A DNA stretch of 64,000 bases, taken from Monarcha castaneiventris obscurior. Taxonomy: Eukaryota > Chordata > Aves > Passeriformes > Monarchidae. Position 1 is the stretch's first letter. Each line of letters begins with the position of its first letter. This document shows positions 1 to 13,960 of this stretch, piece by piece. A program made the position numbers and the translations under genes. Below the pieces are notes generated by a model that saw only the letters and a list, made by a program, of their open reading frames with translations, searched no databases and had not been told where the DNA came from. The DNA lies in NCBI GenBank assembly GCA_026261815.1, contig JAMPIT010000895.1, positions 744,001 through 808,000 on the forward strand, given 5' to 3'.

Positions 1-2559
1 TAGTGGCCTTTGTTCTGTTGCCTGTGAGGCCATTTCCTGAGCTGCAACACTGTTCCTTTTTATTGACGCTTGAAAAACGGCTTTCTGCACGACTTTCTTT
101 TTTTTTTGTTTTGTTTTTTCTTTTTCCTTCTGTTAATATTGGCTTTGCATAATCATGTTCATGGTGGGCATGGCTTTCCATGTGTGCTGGGATGGAGTTT
201 ACCAGAGCATGCTGTAACTGTGAGAGCCATGATGCAGTTGATTTATCCCTGTGTGTCTGATCCCAGGGTCACGTACAGCCTAAAAGAGCTAGTACCAAAT
301 GCATAAACTTAGGGCTTTTTAGAAATGACAAACTGAAAAAAAATACACAGGCTAGAAACAGATTTTTAAAAAATAGCAGTTGTGATTAGTTAGCCTGATG
401 CTGGTGAATCTATGATTGATTAAATTTCCCTAGGCCCTAAAGACAGGGTTATAGTGAAAACAGATGAAAATTTGGTCAAAAAACCTAAATATTGTTTTCC
501 ATATGATCTAATGCTATTGTGTTTGGTAGACTTTGCACTTAATTCTGGGGAAATCTAGATTATGTTCTGTAAAATGGAATACTTTTAGAACTTAGTTCAG
601 AAAAGCCTGAGGAATAACTTAGACTTGAATTTTGCAGAACCAGTTTCTCCTGTTGTTGGTTTGAATATTGAAGCTGTCAGCTTCTGCAGGATTTAAATAA
701 GATTCTAGGATGATGCTAGAATTGTTTTACTCAACTGAACAAGATGCTTATTTTTTTGTAAACCAGGTACTGTGAATTTGTTAAGAGTTAGACAAGATAT
801 GTATTTAATCATTGAAAATTAAGACTGGAAAATTATCTGTTTGTTTTTCATATAAATATTTAAAATTAACTTCTGGATTGGCAGTTAAATTTTTTTGATT
901 TTTAAAAAATTCTTGTGATAGACCGGATGATTTTCATAATCATCATGAATATCATAATGACTCATCATGATGAAGTACCATGAATCTTCCTACTGTATAT
1001 GGAAGCAGTCTCTCTGTAGAAATTTGTATGCTATTCTGTTTACTTTGAGTTCTCAGCACCTAAAAGTAAATTTAGTTTAACACTTAAATCTTTAAAGTGA
1101 ACTGTAAGCTCGTACATTTATAAGAAAGCTTTTTCATAATTTATTTCTGATTATTTGTCTTGAAGACACAAGTAATAGCAGAAAAATTATTTGGTTCTAT
1201 GGACTTATTTTCAGGTAAATTTCATTCAAGTGTTTAATGTAGTATTTCTGGAATGTAATTTTGTGGAAGGATTACTAAAATAAAATGCTTATTGCAAAGA
1301 CTTAATGCTGCAAGAATAGTGAAGCTGTAATCCTTCTGCGAAGCAAGATTTTCAAAAGGTTGTTTTTCGGTATGCACTGGACAGCTATTAAGGTATTTGA
1401 AATAAATAAGAAATGAGGTCAGGGCATGTGCCACTGGGTATGTGTTAAAGAATTGGTGAGGGCCGAGCTAGTGTTTGAGAAAGTGAGGTTTGACCCATTG
1501 AACCTCTTCTGTCTCCTAAATTTTTATTTCTCTTGGAGCACCAGATGTAGTGATGTTTCCTTTTTGGTTCATATTTATTCTCAACCTGATTGCCAAGTAT
1601 TTCTTGGCTGTTCCAGACTCCTGGTAAAGCCTTCTTTGCTTTGCCCTCTCCGTATCCATTTGTCTCCAAAGCTCTAACCAGGAAAAGGAGCAAAATTTTC
1701 CAAATGTGTACTTTTACTTCATAGGATGGTACTATTTCAGGAAAACCCAGAGGCAAAAAGCTGTGCTGACAGAACATGCACGGTGCTGCAATGAGCAAAT
1801 CCCTTGCTGTGCAGCAGAGAAACAGGCAGTCTGATGCCCTGGGCGGGAGGGAGGTGGCAGCTTGTGATATAGTCTGTTATTTCTCTTAAGAAAAACAAGC
1901 AAAAATATCCCTTGAGCAATTGAATGAAATATTCATACAGGTGTTCTGTTTTAGATTAGTCCATCTCAGTATCTCGTGTATTGCTCATCACTCTATTGTA
2001 AAGTTGCCTCTGCCTTTTCTCTAAGCTACAATAACACAATTGCCAGTTTCAGAATTTTAAATGAAGCATGATTGTAAATTATCACCCTGGCTCATCAAGA
2101 AAATATTTGGATATTATTTATTCGATAAATTTATTTGTAAAATCATGTCATGTGAAGAAAAATTAAGTTACTTGTGTGCTGGTGATGACAGGGCAAAATG
2201 TGTCAAAGCAAGGGCTAGTTGCTGTTTGCTATGTAGTGACTATCGTTTGGGAGTCTGCAGTTGCTTTGCAAATATTAACTGAAGCTGACATAAAGAGAGG
2301 AAACTAGAAGTTCTGCTCATGAGTAAAGGCTTGGAAAAATCCAGACACTGTTTAAACAGAGCCAAGAATTATCTGTGTCACTCTCAAATTAGAAAAACTT
2401 TGAAGTACATATTTCATTTGAAGTGTGCCAGTATTACTTGGAAAGGAAGGACATGGTTGCAGGTACACAGATGCTTGGAAACATTTCTGAACTGGGACTG
2501 CAGATCCTGGACATTTTTGGTCTCATCTTTGAAACAACAGGTGTAGTGATATTATTGTG

Positions 2560-2810
2560 GAAACATCTAGGTTGCATGGGACTTACCTGAGCCAATTTCC
2601 TTGACACAGGGCCCTAGATCAGGTCATTGAGGGCTCTATCAAACTGAGCCCTGCGTATTTCCAGTGAAGGAGGCTCTGCTGATTCCCTGGACAGCCTGTT
2701 TCAGTGTTTCACTGCGCTGTGTCTTGAGCTCAGCTGCTGTCACATTCCAGAGCATGGTTTCTTTCCAACAAGGATATGGTTTCTGCTCACTGCTTCTCTT
2801 GACAGCTTCT
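2560..2810 (-). repeat. CR1 LINE fragment, antisense, degraded
   Basis: The order of short motifs (GGGACTTACCTGAG, then a GAGGGCTCTATCAA-like block, then TTTCCAGTGAAGGAGG and CCTGGACAGCCTGTTTCAGTG) matches the reverse complement of an avian CR1 3' untranslated region. The first bases of the usual 3' terminus are missing or too diverged to see. The copy is old and interrupted. Edges are approximate. The assignment is from memory of the family consensus. Confidence 0.6.
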
Positions 2811-5800
2811 TGAACTGTCTCCATTCTTGAACTGCAGAATCCCAGCTCCCCTGCTTTTGGGACCCGCTCCACTGGGAGTGGGCTCTACTGCTCTCAGGGA
2901 AGGGTTGATTTCCTAGAACCCTCTGGCTCTGCCACTTTGTGGTTGGAAGAATAAGGTTTTTTCTGGCACTTTTGCATGGCAGGTACTGTGGAAACTGTTG
3001 CCTTCCATCCAGGTGCAGAGTCTTTTCAATCTTCATACTTCTGCACTGAATGAAAATTCTGCAGCATTAATGAGTATCTCGTATTTGAATATATCGCATG
3101 ATGTGTTTTTTAATGTTATGTCTATAATAAAAAGCTTTGGAGAGTTTTTGCAAAATAAAATTATGAGATAATTAGCTTTCTGGGTTGGGATGGTTTTTGA
3201 TTGTTTGGTTGGGTTTTTTTGAAGTTAGGTGTTTCCTTAGACCTTTGAACATGCATTTTCCTCTTTTCTTTACTCTTACAATTTTGAAATAAGGTGTTAA
3301 ATGCTGTCTGAGCATTTGTCTGAGCATGGTGAAGCAGAACCCCATTAAAGAGATGCTTAAAAGATTGGTCTGGTTACTTGAAAACAGCGTAGAAGTTAAT
3401 TTTGCATCTGCATGTCAAGATCAATGAACGTCTGTAGTTTCCTAATGTAACCATTTCATGCACTTTTAAAATATTTTTGCATTTAATAGCATGTATTATG
3501 CATTAAGGTGTTATTTTTGGAGTTGTTTAGTTTCTGGTTTTATATAGTTAAGGATCAGCTTATGCTTTTAGCATGTCATGTGGTGAAGTGTGTTGGTTTT
3601 TTTTGGAAGTGATGGCAAATATGTCCCTGGTGTTAAATTCATAATTGGAGCTATTCAGCATCAGTGTTGCACAAAAGGCTATCTCTTTGTTCTTCCTTCA
3701 TGAGCATGAGTAGCAGGGATTCTTATCAGAATCTTGTCTTATCTTGTCTAGACATCGAGTCTGCAACACTGTGTTAATTAGTCCATTATTATGTGTCCAC
3801 TTTTCTTATAAGTTGCATATTCAAGTTGGAGTGACATGGATTGCGTCTGAAAATCTATTCTTTTCTGAAGACAAATTTTACCAAATGACAACTTTACCAA
3901 GTACCCTCCTTGATTCTGGCAAAAAATCAAGCCTGTGAATTTCTGAATGAGATTTGACGCTGAACCCTCAATTTGGCTAGTACCACAGAGTTCTGGCATC
4001 TAGGAATTAATTAAGCACAGGAATTAATACATTCATGCATGCTTTTTTATTCTTAATGGAATCATTGGCTGACTGTATGCTTTCAGTTCACCAATGTTTT
4101 TAAATGTTCAGCAGAACAATATTTTTAATGTTTAAACATTTAGATTAATCTGCTTCTTTAGTTGATGTTCTAAATTAATATTGCTTGTTAAGAGTCCTCA
4201 GTAGTATTAATGAACTGTTACCCTAATGGGACAGCCTTCTTGCTGGAAGATGCTTAAAATCAGAGACGTTTCTAAAGCTTGTGTTTGAAACTTCATAGCT
4301 ATGGTGCATAGAAAGAAGGAAAAATGGGGGTGTGGCCGGGTCAACAGGCTGTCCAAATTCTGTTTCCAGTTCTGCTGTCTAGCTCATTTTCTTTTTTAGG
4401 TAAATTACTTACATCTCTGACCTAGAAGTTACAATTAAGTAAGAAAAACAGGTTTTAGCAGTTACAGTGTGTGTGTAGTTTGAGAAGAACTGTTTCTTGT
4501 TCCCCGTCTTTATCATTGCTGCTGTTTTGGTAAGATCTATGTAGCAACAGCTGAATTGTCTTTGTGTGTACTTAACACTTGTTAATGGGACTCTGTCTCT
4601 GGAGGTGCTGCTCTGACAGAAGACTGACCTCTCACAAAGTGATACTTTAATTTTAAAGGACTTTGTTAAAAAAATTTGGTTTTAATATCAACAAAACATA
4701 AACAAAATTATACATGCACTTCTGTCATAATAAAATAGCTACGTTTGTGTAGTGTATGGGAGTTTGCTGTATGACTTCCTCCCTGCCTCCAACCCCTCCT
4801 GTGTCCTTTGCTAGTTTTGTTTTGCTTCAAGCAAAACTATTTTACAGTTCTTCAACAGTATAAAGGTGAAAGGATGTAAATATGAAGTAGCTTCTGCATC
4901 TTGGCTAGGGATAAGCTCATGGTAAATATATTGGAAAAGTTTTGTAAGTCTTGGATGTGACAGATTAAGTGTCCTAAATTTTAGCAGTTGTAGTAAAATA
5001 AGTAAATTAATAAATTGGAGTAATGGGAATCCAGGAAGGAATGAAGGAGGATGTCAGAGCTGGCCTTGGATGTACCTGTTCTTTTGAAAAGCTCACTTCA
5101 GCTGAGCCAGGGAAACTGGTTATTATGTCCTTAGATTAGCTTGTTGGTCTGCCTGTGCTGTTGCTCATTTCAGGCAAAATTATCTAAGTTTAAAAAAATC
5201 CCCTAATTAAAATATAAGTTAAGAAGTAGGTGAGTTAAGCAAAGCTGAAGGAACTGGAACAGTAGCTAAAAACACATTAAAGGATTATTTCTGATTGTGG
5301 ATGAGGTCAGACATGCTTTGTTTCTGACAGGAGTAGGCCAGATGAGAGTAAAGATGGGGAAGCTGTAAATTTTCTCTCCCTCCTTGCTTTGCTGTTGTCT
5401 TTCAAACCTTCTGTGCTTAATGCACAGTGACAAGGCCTTAACGACGGACTCATCATCATCAGTTTAATTTGGTTGGTAGCATGGTATGTATCATACCTCC
5501 TCTGAGCTTATGTTTATTTTGCTTAAATGTAATTAAGTGTGTTAATTTATTTTTAATCAAGAAAACATTTCTGTCAGGTTTTGTTATTTTGCCTTAAGCT
5601 TCTTAGAAAAATTGATAACTCTTACTTAATTATATCATCTGTCTATGATCATCTTTCATCCTTTCGTGGTTTATTAGTTTCCTTGTATCAGTATCCCTCT
5701 CCTTATATGTAAAGTCAAGTGATTTATTTCTTTCTACATATTCTTAGACACATTTTCTTTCATATTAATTCTGACCTGCTAATTTTTCTACTATCTTTTA

Positions 5801-7294
5801 GTATTGATTCTAGACTTCCTTTTTACCATTTTAAAATCAAATAAGTCACATTGTTATGCTTATTTGATCTTTATATTTCACACTTGCCTGAAGTCCTTTT
5901 TTTTTTTTGGGCTGGAGTCTTTCAATTTTGCAAATATGACCTATTTGTTAGAAATTCATGTTTTCATGTTTATGAAACTACAAGATGGAGGATATAAAAG
6001 CTTTTGGTCAGGTTCTTTGTTGTCTCTTATTCTCCTTACAAATACATTTATTTAAAGCAGGATACTTGTAAAAGGACATGAAAACTTTAGCTACTTTCCT
6101 CTTCTTGTGTTTGGGCCACCATGCTTTAGAAGTTGTAACCCTTCACTTTCCATTTGTTCAGCTGTGTTCTGTTCCCTTTCTGTGGACATTAATGGGTTAT
6201 TTGGTGTGCACTGCTGTGTTCATAATTACAAACTGCTGCATATGCAAAAGCAGTGCAACTCATTGTACTCAGCACCTAAAGGTATGGTTTAATAAGAAAA
6301 TATATTACCACATTTCAGATTTTTGCCAGCAGCTTTTTTCATTGGAAAGCTGATAAAAAGTGTTATTTAATATGCAGCGTTCATAGGGAAATACTTTAAA
6401 GGGAATTTAATACCAGAAATGTATGCATTTATCCAGTAACAATAGGGTATTTCTTAGGTTTGAATTAGATGTAACTCACCTTTAGCTTTCACCACTGTCT
6501 ATTGAAGATCATGTTTGCTTTATGTTTTTTAATGTAAACACTTTTAAGCCTGTGCTGATCACATTATTTTGAAGTTGCCAAATGCTGGGTATTCAACCCA
6601 TTGACAAATGTAGAGTTTTTGATGTAGTGGCACTTCATTATGTGATCAAGCAGCACTGCAGACTGCAAGAGCTCAGTGGATTGTTTGCTTATGGACATTC
6701 TTAAAGGGCATTGTTCACAGGTGTTACAATTTGGTGGCAGATCTCTGGAAGACCTAAATGAGACAGGGTTAGTAGTTAGGTACTTGATGAAATTGCTAGA
6801 CTTATTTGAAACCAAAGGACATGTGAAAAAAGGTTGTTCAAATCTGAAAGACAGGATTGACTTCTTGGTCAGAGTGAAAATCTGAGGACTTATTAATTTA
6901 ATAGCATTTTTTCACTCAAAAGCTGGTAGTGATTGTTTGACTTAGAATTTCTGGTTCTGTTGTGAGAAACCAGAAGAACAAAAACAGGATGAAAGAAGAC
7001 TTGGAAACTATAATAGTGAGTGGGCTGGAAGGAAGAAAGATTAGTTTCAAGAGATGATGAGTGTCAACAGGATTGGAAAAGGTGTTAGGAAGAGGAGAAA
7101 CTCACTAAAAATGTGTGGGCCTTGATATATAATTAGGAATTAATTTTGAGAAATTGCCTACTGAAAAAACTGTCAGAAGTTGAGATCCTTGGAAGGATAA
7201 GCAGAATCGACACTGGCAAACCTCCTGGGAATGCTGGAGGATAAACCAGAAATTATGAATTGTCTGAGCCTTGATAAAGGCAGTAGTTTCTGTG

Positions 7295-7425
7295 GGAGTG
7301 AGGGTTATTGTTTTTGTGGGTTGGGTTTTGTTGTTTCTTTGTTTGGATTTGTTTGTTGGGTTTGGGTTTTTTTGTTTTGGTTTTTTTTTTTTTTGGTGGT
7401 GGGGTTTTGTTGTTGGTTTTAATAA
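7295..7425 (+). repeat. T/G-rich low-complexity tract
   Basis: The stretch consists almost only of T and G (runs of GGG, GTTTG and up to fifteen consecutive T). The long open frames through it (Phe/Gly/Trp/Val-rich) are composition artefacts. On the PPHLN1 transcript strand the RNA would be U/G-rich. Confidence 0.8.
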
Positions 7426-10400
7426 CTTGTATTTAATTCAGAGGATAGAGAGATCCTTCTCTCCAACTTTGTCTCCAGCTTATTCTTGCTTTAACAGAAG
7501 GACATTGGTGGATTTAAGAAGTAGGTTAGAAATGGTGTTTTTTATTTTTGAACTCTTGTAAGGGTTAAAGATAATTTTATCTCTTAGTAGGCTCATTGCA
7601 CCAACGATTAAATTTTTAAGTACTTTTTATTCTTACAACCTACTGTCTCTTCAGCATTGTAACTAGGGAAGCTTGCTGCTTCCTGCGTTGAAACAGAGTA
7701 AGAACAGAATCAGTACCATATACCTAGTAACTAGATCCAGAAATTTAAATTCCCTCAGAAATAGCTCAAAGAACTACTGTCTCGCATCTCTACCCGCCCA
7801 CTCTGATTATGCATCAGCTCTTTCAGTATCCCTGATACAGTCTGAGCATTGATCTTCTGAAAGACTGGAGTCCAAGTGGTGCTTAACACAAGATGTATAT
7901 ATAGGGCAAACAGAGAAGTGTCATAAGGAAAAGTTTCATAAAACCATATGCAATGATGGGATGGTGGCAACTGAGCAAACATGCGAAAACCCATGGAAAG
8001 TGGCAAATGAAATGTAGTGGCAGGAAGGTAGGTGACAGGAAGGACTTGATGTTTGGCATGGAAGCTGGTTTCCATTTCTCCTGCACTGACAAGTACTTTC
8101 AGGTCTCAGGATGTTGAAATAGACTGCAACAGAAGAGTGTCACACACAAAATCTGTAGGTAGGGAAAATCTGCTGAAGTGTGAATCTACAGTTTTGTGGG
8201 GTTTTGTGTGTCTTTTACAGACTGTTTTCTCTAGAACAGAAGCTTGTTTTGTAGATGACAGTTTTCCTACTGCTTGTAGGTTAATCCTCTAATCCATTTG
8301 TAATCTGATTTATGTACAACACTGACTCATGTATAAATATATGATCATCTGTGACCAAAGACACTTTGGTGACAGGTTGTGTTTGTCACCTGGTTCTTAA
8401 ATTTATATGCTGTATCTCAGTGTCTCACCTAGCCTGATGTCTTCTTTCTTTTGGCAGTTGTTTAATTGAGTAGGTTAAACTCAATATGTTTTAAAGATGG
8501 GTAAGTTATACCTATTCATTTTCTCTGACCTTTAAAATACAGGGTAGTCTTATGGTTCTAAAAGACATCAGAACTGGGAATTTTTCTGAAGTTTAATTTC
8601 CTAAATTATATGGGAAAGAGATCTATAGTTGCATAAGTTGCTTATGCATGTGCTGCTTCTTTAAGTTAAGATTATGAGAACATTAGATTTTTATCTTGGG
8701 GTATAAATGACTAATGCACATCGCCATTTATTGCTGACCAACAAAGGATCACTTTCCTGTTTTGTTTGACTCTTGTTTGTATTGGTGTTGTGACTTGCGT
8801 CTTCAGTGGTTGTCCGGACATACACTAGTATGGCTATCACAATGGCATGCTTCACAAAATAGGGCATGAAAACAAGGACCAAGATTCCCCACAGGACAAG
8901 GTTTATGGTGTGCCTGTTTTACCTTGGTACTTTGACTTGGAAAGGCTGATAGAGTCACTAACAGAGTCAGCCTGACTTGAAAGAAACACCGAAAGTGAAT
9001 ACTGACAAAATCAAGTGGGTCATGCGTTTTTCGTGGTTCTTCACCCTCTCACACTTCTTGAGAAGGACTGTTCAAACATTAATTTTCTGAACTATTGGAC
9101 TTCCAGCTCTGAATAACAACAATAACCTGTAATAGATGGGTTTGATACTGTTTCGCCAAGGTTTAATTTGTTCATTAGCAATCTTTCCCCTTCTTCTGAC
9201 TTCAGATAGCTTAAATGCTTGGTTTCATTACAACGTGAAATGTTTTACTTACGTGGGTACTGTGTGTGCTTACTTGACCATAATTCCACCTCACAAGCAG
9301 TTTACCACCTTAGTGTAGTAAATAATTTATATATTAACTTTTTTGGTCACATGCTACCTAAATAAAAAGAAAAACTCCACATAAGCATTTTTAAACACAA
9401 AATCATAAATAGATTAGGATATGCTGACACAAGCTTTTCAGTGATCATCTTCAGCTGGAAATTTGCCCATTTTATTATGTTTCTTTTTCACTTGGCTTCC
9501 TGGAGAAACCGTCTTGTGCAATTGCAGAGTATCTGTGCTGTGTATCTTTCGACTGTTGTTTGATTTCAGCTAAATTCAATTTAGCCATAAACCAAGATGA
9601 TTAGTTGTTACAAGCTTTATGAAAATAGGCAGTAACAGAAACTGTATAAGTTCCAGTGGAGACTACATTATGATTGCACCCCATTAGACATCAAGAAGTC
9701 CCCTTAAGCAAGTGCTGCAGTCAAAACCAACCCGTACCACGGCAGACTTCAGCTGCACATTACAAAGAGTTTAGTGGCAACCATAGTTTGAGGAATTTCA
9801 TCCCTGTATTGTACTGTTCCTGTGCTGGCACAGTAGTCTTTGTGGAGCCTGACCATGAATCAGATCAAGAGAAAGAAAAAAAAATTTGCAGACACTTACT
9901 TAACTAGTTCTCTTAAGTTCAGTGTGCTTCCTTAAATGTGCCTGCTGCTACAAGTGAGTAGCCACCCTGTGTTGTGTGTTGAGCTACTGCTGTTTCTGAA
10001 CATTCAGTATCTTGAAAGTACTGCTTTAGATACAGTTATTTAATCATCAGGCAGAAATCTTTGAGAATTAACTCGCTTGGAAGCGCTAGTGCATCACTAG
10101 ACACCCTCAGAACAGCCTCTTTCACCTGGCCTATTGGAGCCAAACTTTGATTTAGTTGTGAAACAAGCTGGCCCCTAAGTTCTTGGAACTATTTCTAGCT
10201 GAGGAATGAGGTGACCTCTGAATTGGAGGGTGGAGGAAATCTGGAAGAGATGAAAGGATTTATGGTGACAGGAGAAGTAGGGTTAGTAACTGAGTGTGGG
10301 AAGCAATGAACAAGGGTGGGACTGGACTTGCAGTTGAAAAAAAAAAAAGAGATTTTTGCCAGGATCAGGAACTGCAGCCAAGAGGGTGGGGGAAGGAATG

Positions 10401-12204
10401 AGATGGGGAACATGGGTGGAGATGGGAATTAATTCCACAGAAGCTCTAAAGCCCATGGGCAAATGCAGTGGAGTTTCTCCCTGGCTGGAGGGTGGAGACG
10501 CTACATCATGCAAGAAAACCCGCTGCTATTTCTGGTGCCAGAAACAAGTGGGGAGCAGTCAGGTGCTTCCAGCTTGGTGTCTTCCTCTCTGGATGCCCTC
10601 CAGGCATCTGCAGGAATCTACAATTGTAAGGCAGGAAATGCAGCGTTCCTGTATCAAGTACCTGAAATGGCTTACTAAAAAATTGATAAACATGCCATTC
10701 ATGGCTGTTGTTCTGTTGTCTCTTTGGTTCAGTTTACTGTATTTGTCATCAACCAGGATGTAAATGTAATGTAACTTAATGTAAAAATGAGTTTTTAATG
10801 AAATTATTAATCTGCTTACCCAAGTGTAGGTCTAGCCATAACTCAAAAATGCCCTGATTAAATTTTTTTAATGCTTTTCATAGTTTTTGTCAAATGTGCT
10901 CTTAGGCATAGCTACAGCTCACTGTACAATTTTCCTTTTTCTTATATTGATATGGAAGGTTTCTTGCAACTGTGTTTTTGCTAAAATCAGAAGCAAAGAT
11001 AAGCAAGTAGTTATATGGTCTCTCATGACCCAGATAAGTTACTAAAAACCAGTGTGCTTTAGGAGTGCTCCTTTCTACTTTAAGTAGGATGGACTTTTTG
11101 GTACTCAGAAAAGCATGTATCATTATAATGAGCTGGCTCTGGAGCCTTTTAATGTGTGTAGGCATTGCTCGTGTCACAGTAAGCAGGCAGAGCAGTGATC
11201 CCAAAGAGAAGTATCTCATCTACTGTAAAGGTTGTTCTAAGTATTCCTAACAAAACATATGTGCATACTGCTGAGGAGTTATATTGAGATATGCAGAGGT
11301 CTGTTGGGGATAAAGTGCTGAGCTTGGTTTTGTCTGTTGTGGATCAACTAAGATTTTAAAAGAGGCAAGGACATTTAGTATGTTACCCAAGTATGACACT
11401 AAGTGTCTGGTGTCAGGTAAGGTTTTATGGGTGTAAGGATAAAAACTTTCTTTGGTATGTTTGCAGTTGATTTCACTGTGTATCACTCAGCAGGTAGGTG
11501 TAACTAGTAACCAAGTAGTTTTTTACTGTACTCCTTAAAGCTGTTGTATTACATATTATATTAAAGCTCTGAAAGAACACGTGCATATGTACATAATATA
11601 TACAGTGGGCAGTGTTTCTGTTGAGCAGTGATGAACTAAGGAGAACAAAGAAAAGAGGTAAACAAGTGAAAAAGATTAATACTAAGTTAAAGTAATATGA
11701 AGAAAGTAAATTGATTATGTTAAAACTAAGCAATAGTTCTAAAATCAGGTTTAGGTGCATTGCAGCCAATAAATGAAGGTCTTAGTTGTGTTTTCTTCAT
11801 CAAGAGTGTAAACTATTGACTTTCCCTAGAGAAGGCAACTTTTTTTTCACTTGAACAGTTGCTGTTATTATTTTACATGGTCCATGGTACTCTTAAATAC
11901 ATAAATAAATGAAATAATTCTTTGTTTAGTATGTAAATCAATTCTTTGCATATACTTATCCTTAAAATAGCAAAAGTCTTTACCAGCTGATTTAAAAATA
12001 GAAAGTTTGTAATGTTTAAACCTTTATGTGATTTTAAGGAACAAAAAGCCCACTGGACTTTCTAATTTAAATGAGAAAATGTAATTCATTTTAATTGTTG
12101 TTTTTTATTTAATTTGGTTTGCTCTGTTCTAAATAATTAAATATTTTTTCCTAATTCAATTCTGATTCCAGACAGTACAGTTCAGTATTTATTAGCATGA
12201 GCAG

Positions 12205-12360
12205 TTTGGGTTTTTTTGATCTTGTTTTTTTTTGTTTGTATTGGTTTAGTTGTTTTTTTGTGGGGTTTTTTGGTGGTATTGGGGGGGGGCAGTGTGTGTG
12301 TTTTGTTTTGTTGGGATTTTTGTGATTTTTTTGTTGGTTTTGTTTGGTTTTTTTTTTTAA
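12205..12360 (+). repeat. T/G-rich low-complexity tract with a long G run
   Basis: Similar in style to the tract near 7,300: T runs alternate with short G runs, including one run of about ten G near 12,281-12,290. Its complement encodes a Lys/Thr/Pro-rich frame that is an artefact of composition. No unit repeats cleanly enough to call a microsatellite. Confidence 0.8.
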
Positions 12361-13404
12361 GTTCTGGAAGGCTGTGTGAAGGAAGGAATGCCTTATTTTT
12401 CAGGATATGTTTATACGAATAACCTCTGTGTGTTGTGTATCTTTGAGAACACATGGTAATTTTGTATGAAGTAAGGTTAAAAGGTAAATGCTATGGTACT
12501 GTTTCTTTTGGCTATTGCATTGAAGTGTTTGACCTTTAGCAACCTGTCTTTATCTCAGGCAGTAAACTATTTAGTTCTGCTTATCAAAAGAGACTTCCCT
12601 GCTCTCTTTCCATGCTGTTCCCATCCAAAACACACTGTATCAATCCAGCATCAGTAGACTTTATCAGCAGCAGATATTATTCTGTTTAGAGATTCAGCAT
12701 AAAAAGTTTATTTTGTAACAGTACATTTTATTCTGTAAATATTTTCCTTTGTAGTTCAGTGGTTTCCAGTTTCGTTATCTAGTTTAGATCTTTTGTATTA
12801 CCTCCTTATTACCTTACTCTTTCCCCCAATTTTAGCTGTTTGACCTGAAATTACTTAGTTTGGTGTCGCTGTAAAGTGAGTTATTCTAGACTATTCACAC
12901 TATATCCTGTGTATGTCTAAAGGTAAGGTAAAAATGGTTTGCCATTTTATCTTTGCAGATTTTTGACAGATTTTCTAGTTATTTGGGGATCCCTTCAAAT
13001 CATCGACGTGGTGGCGGTAATTTGAAATGAGATGAAGTGTTTAGTTAAACAACTCCCCCATACCTTCAGTTGTCTGTGGGGCTAACCAGAGTGAAGTTAT
13101 ACACATTGGAATATTGGCCAGAGGCAGAATTTGCTGTATCTCTGAAGTGACTATATTTCATAATGCTGCTGGTGATACTCAACGAATCTGTAACCTGCAG
13201 GAAGTTGTCAGAGTTTGAGGGCAGCTGCTACTTTGTTCTAGCTTTTTTTTTATTGGCTTGTTAGTTTACATGATGCTTTACTGCTGTCAGTAGTAAACAA
13301 ATACTGGTACCATAGTCAGCCTCCCTGTTTATAGTTAGAGTAAATAGGATATTTCATGAAGTTAATCCAAGAAGACTTGAGTCTAGACTGCTAGTATCCT
13401 TGTG

Positions 13405-13960
13405 TCAGCATTAGTGTGTCCAGCAGGGCCTGGGCAGTGATTGTCCCCCTATACTGGGCACTGGTGAGGCGAATCCTGTGTCCAGTTCTGGGCCCCTCAC
13501 TACAGCAAGGACATTGAGATGCTGGAGCGTGTCCAGAGAAGGGCAACAAAGCTGGTGAAGGGCCTGGAACACAATTCTTATGAGGAGTGGCTGAGGGAGC
13601 TGGGGCTGTTTAGCCTGGAGGAAAGGAGTCTCGAGGGGAATGTAGCACTCTCTACAACTGCCTGAAAGGAGATTGTAGGAAGATGTGGGTCAGTCTATTC
13701 TCCCAGGTAGCAAGTGACAGGACAAGAGGATATGGCCCCAGGTTGCACCAGGGGAGGTTTGGATTTGATATTAGGAAAAATTCACCAAAACAGTTGTCAA
13801 ACATTGGAACGGTGCCCAGGAGAGTGGTGGAATCACTATCCATGGTGGTATTTGAAAGATGTGTAGATATGGCACTTAGGAACAAGGTTTAGTGGTGCAC
13901 TTGGCAGTGTTGTGTTTACAGCTGGACTCAAAGGTCAACCTTAATGATTCTGTGATTCTG
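13405..13960 (+). repeat. CR1 LINE 3' fragment, sense
   Basis: The block reads through diagnostic CR1 segments: GTCCAGTTCTGGGCCCCTCA, GAGCGTGTCCAGAGAAGGGC, TGAGGAGTGGCTGAGGGAGC, a GAGGTTTGGATTTGATATTA block, and a terminus ending in GATTCTGTGATTCTG at 13,945-13,960. The octamer tail is the normal CR1 3' end, so the 3' boundary is exact and the 5' end is truncated as usual. The reverse-transcriptase frame is broken; short open frames here are remnants. It sits in sense orientation inside the PPHLN1 intron. Confidence 0.93.

Noticed and set aside
6078..6353. Hydrophobic 91-codon open frame in the PPHLN1 intron
   Set aside because: A second open frame overlaps it in another phase, the region is T-rich (which yields Leu/Phe/Val), and no family is recognised.
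12182..12454. Lys/Thr/Pro-rich minus-strand open frame
   Set aside because: It is the complement of the T/G low-complexity tract.
13424..13892. Open frames on both strands at 13,652-13,892
   Set aside because: They are remnants of the CR1 element, not host genes.
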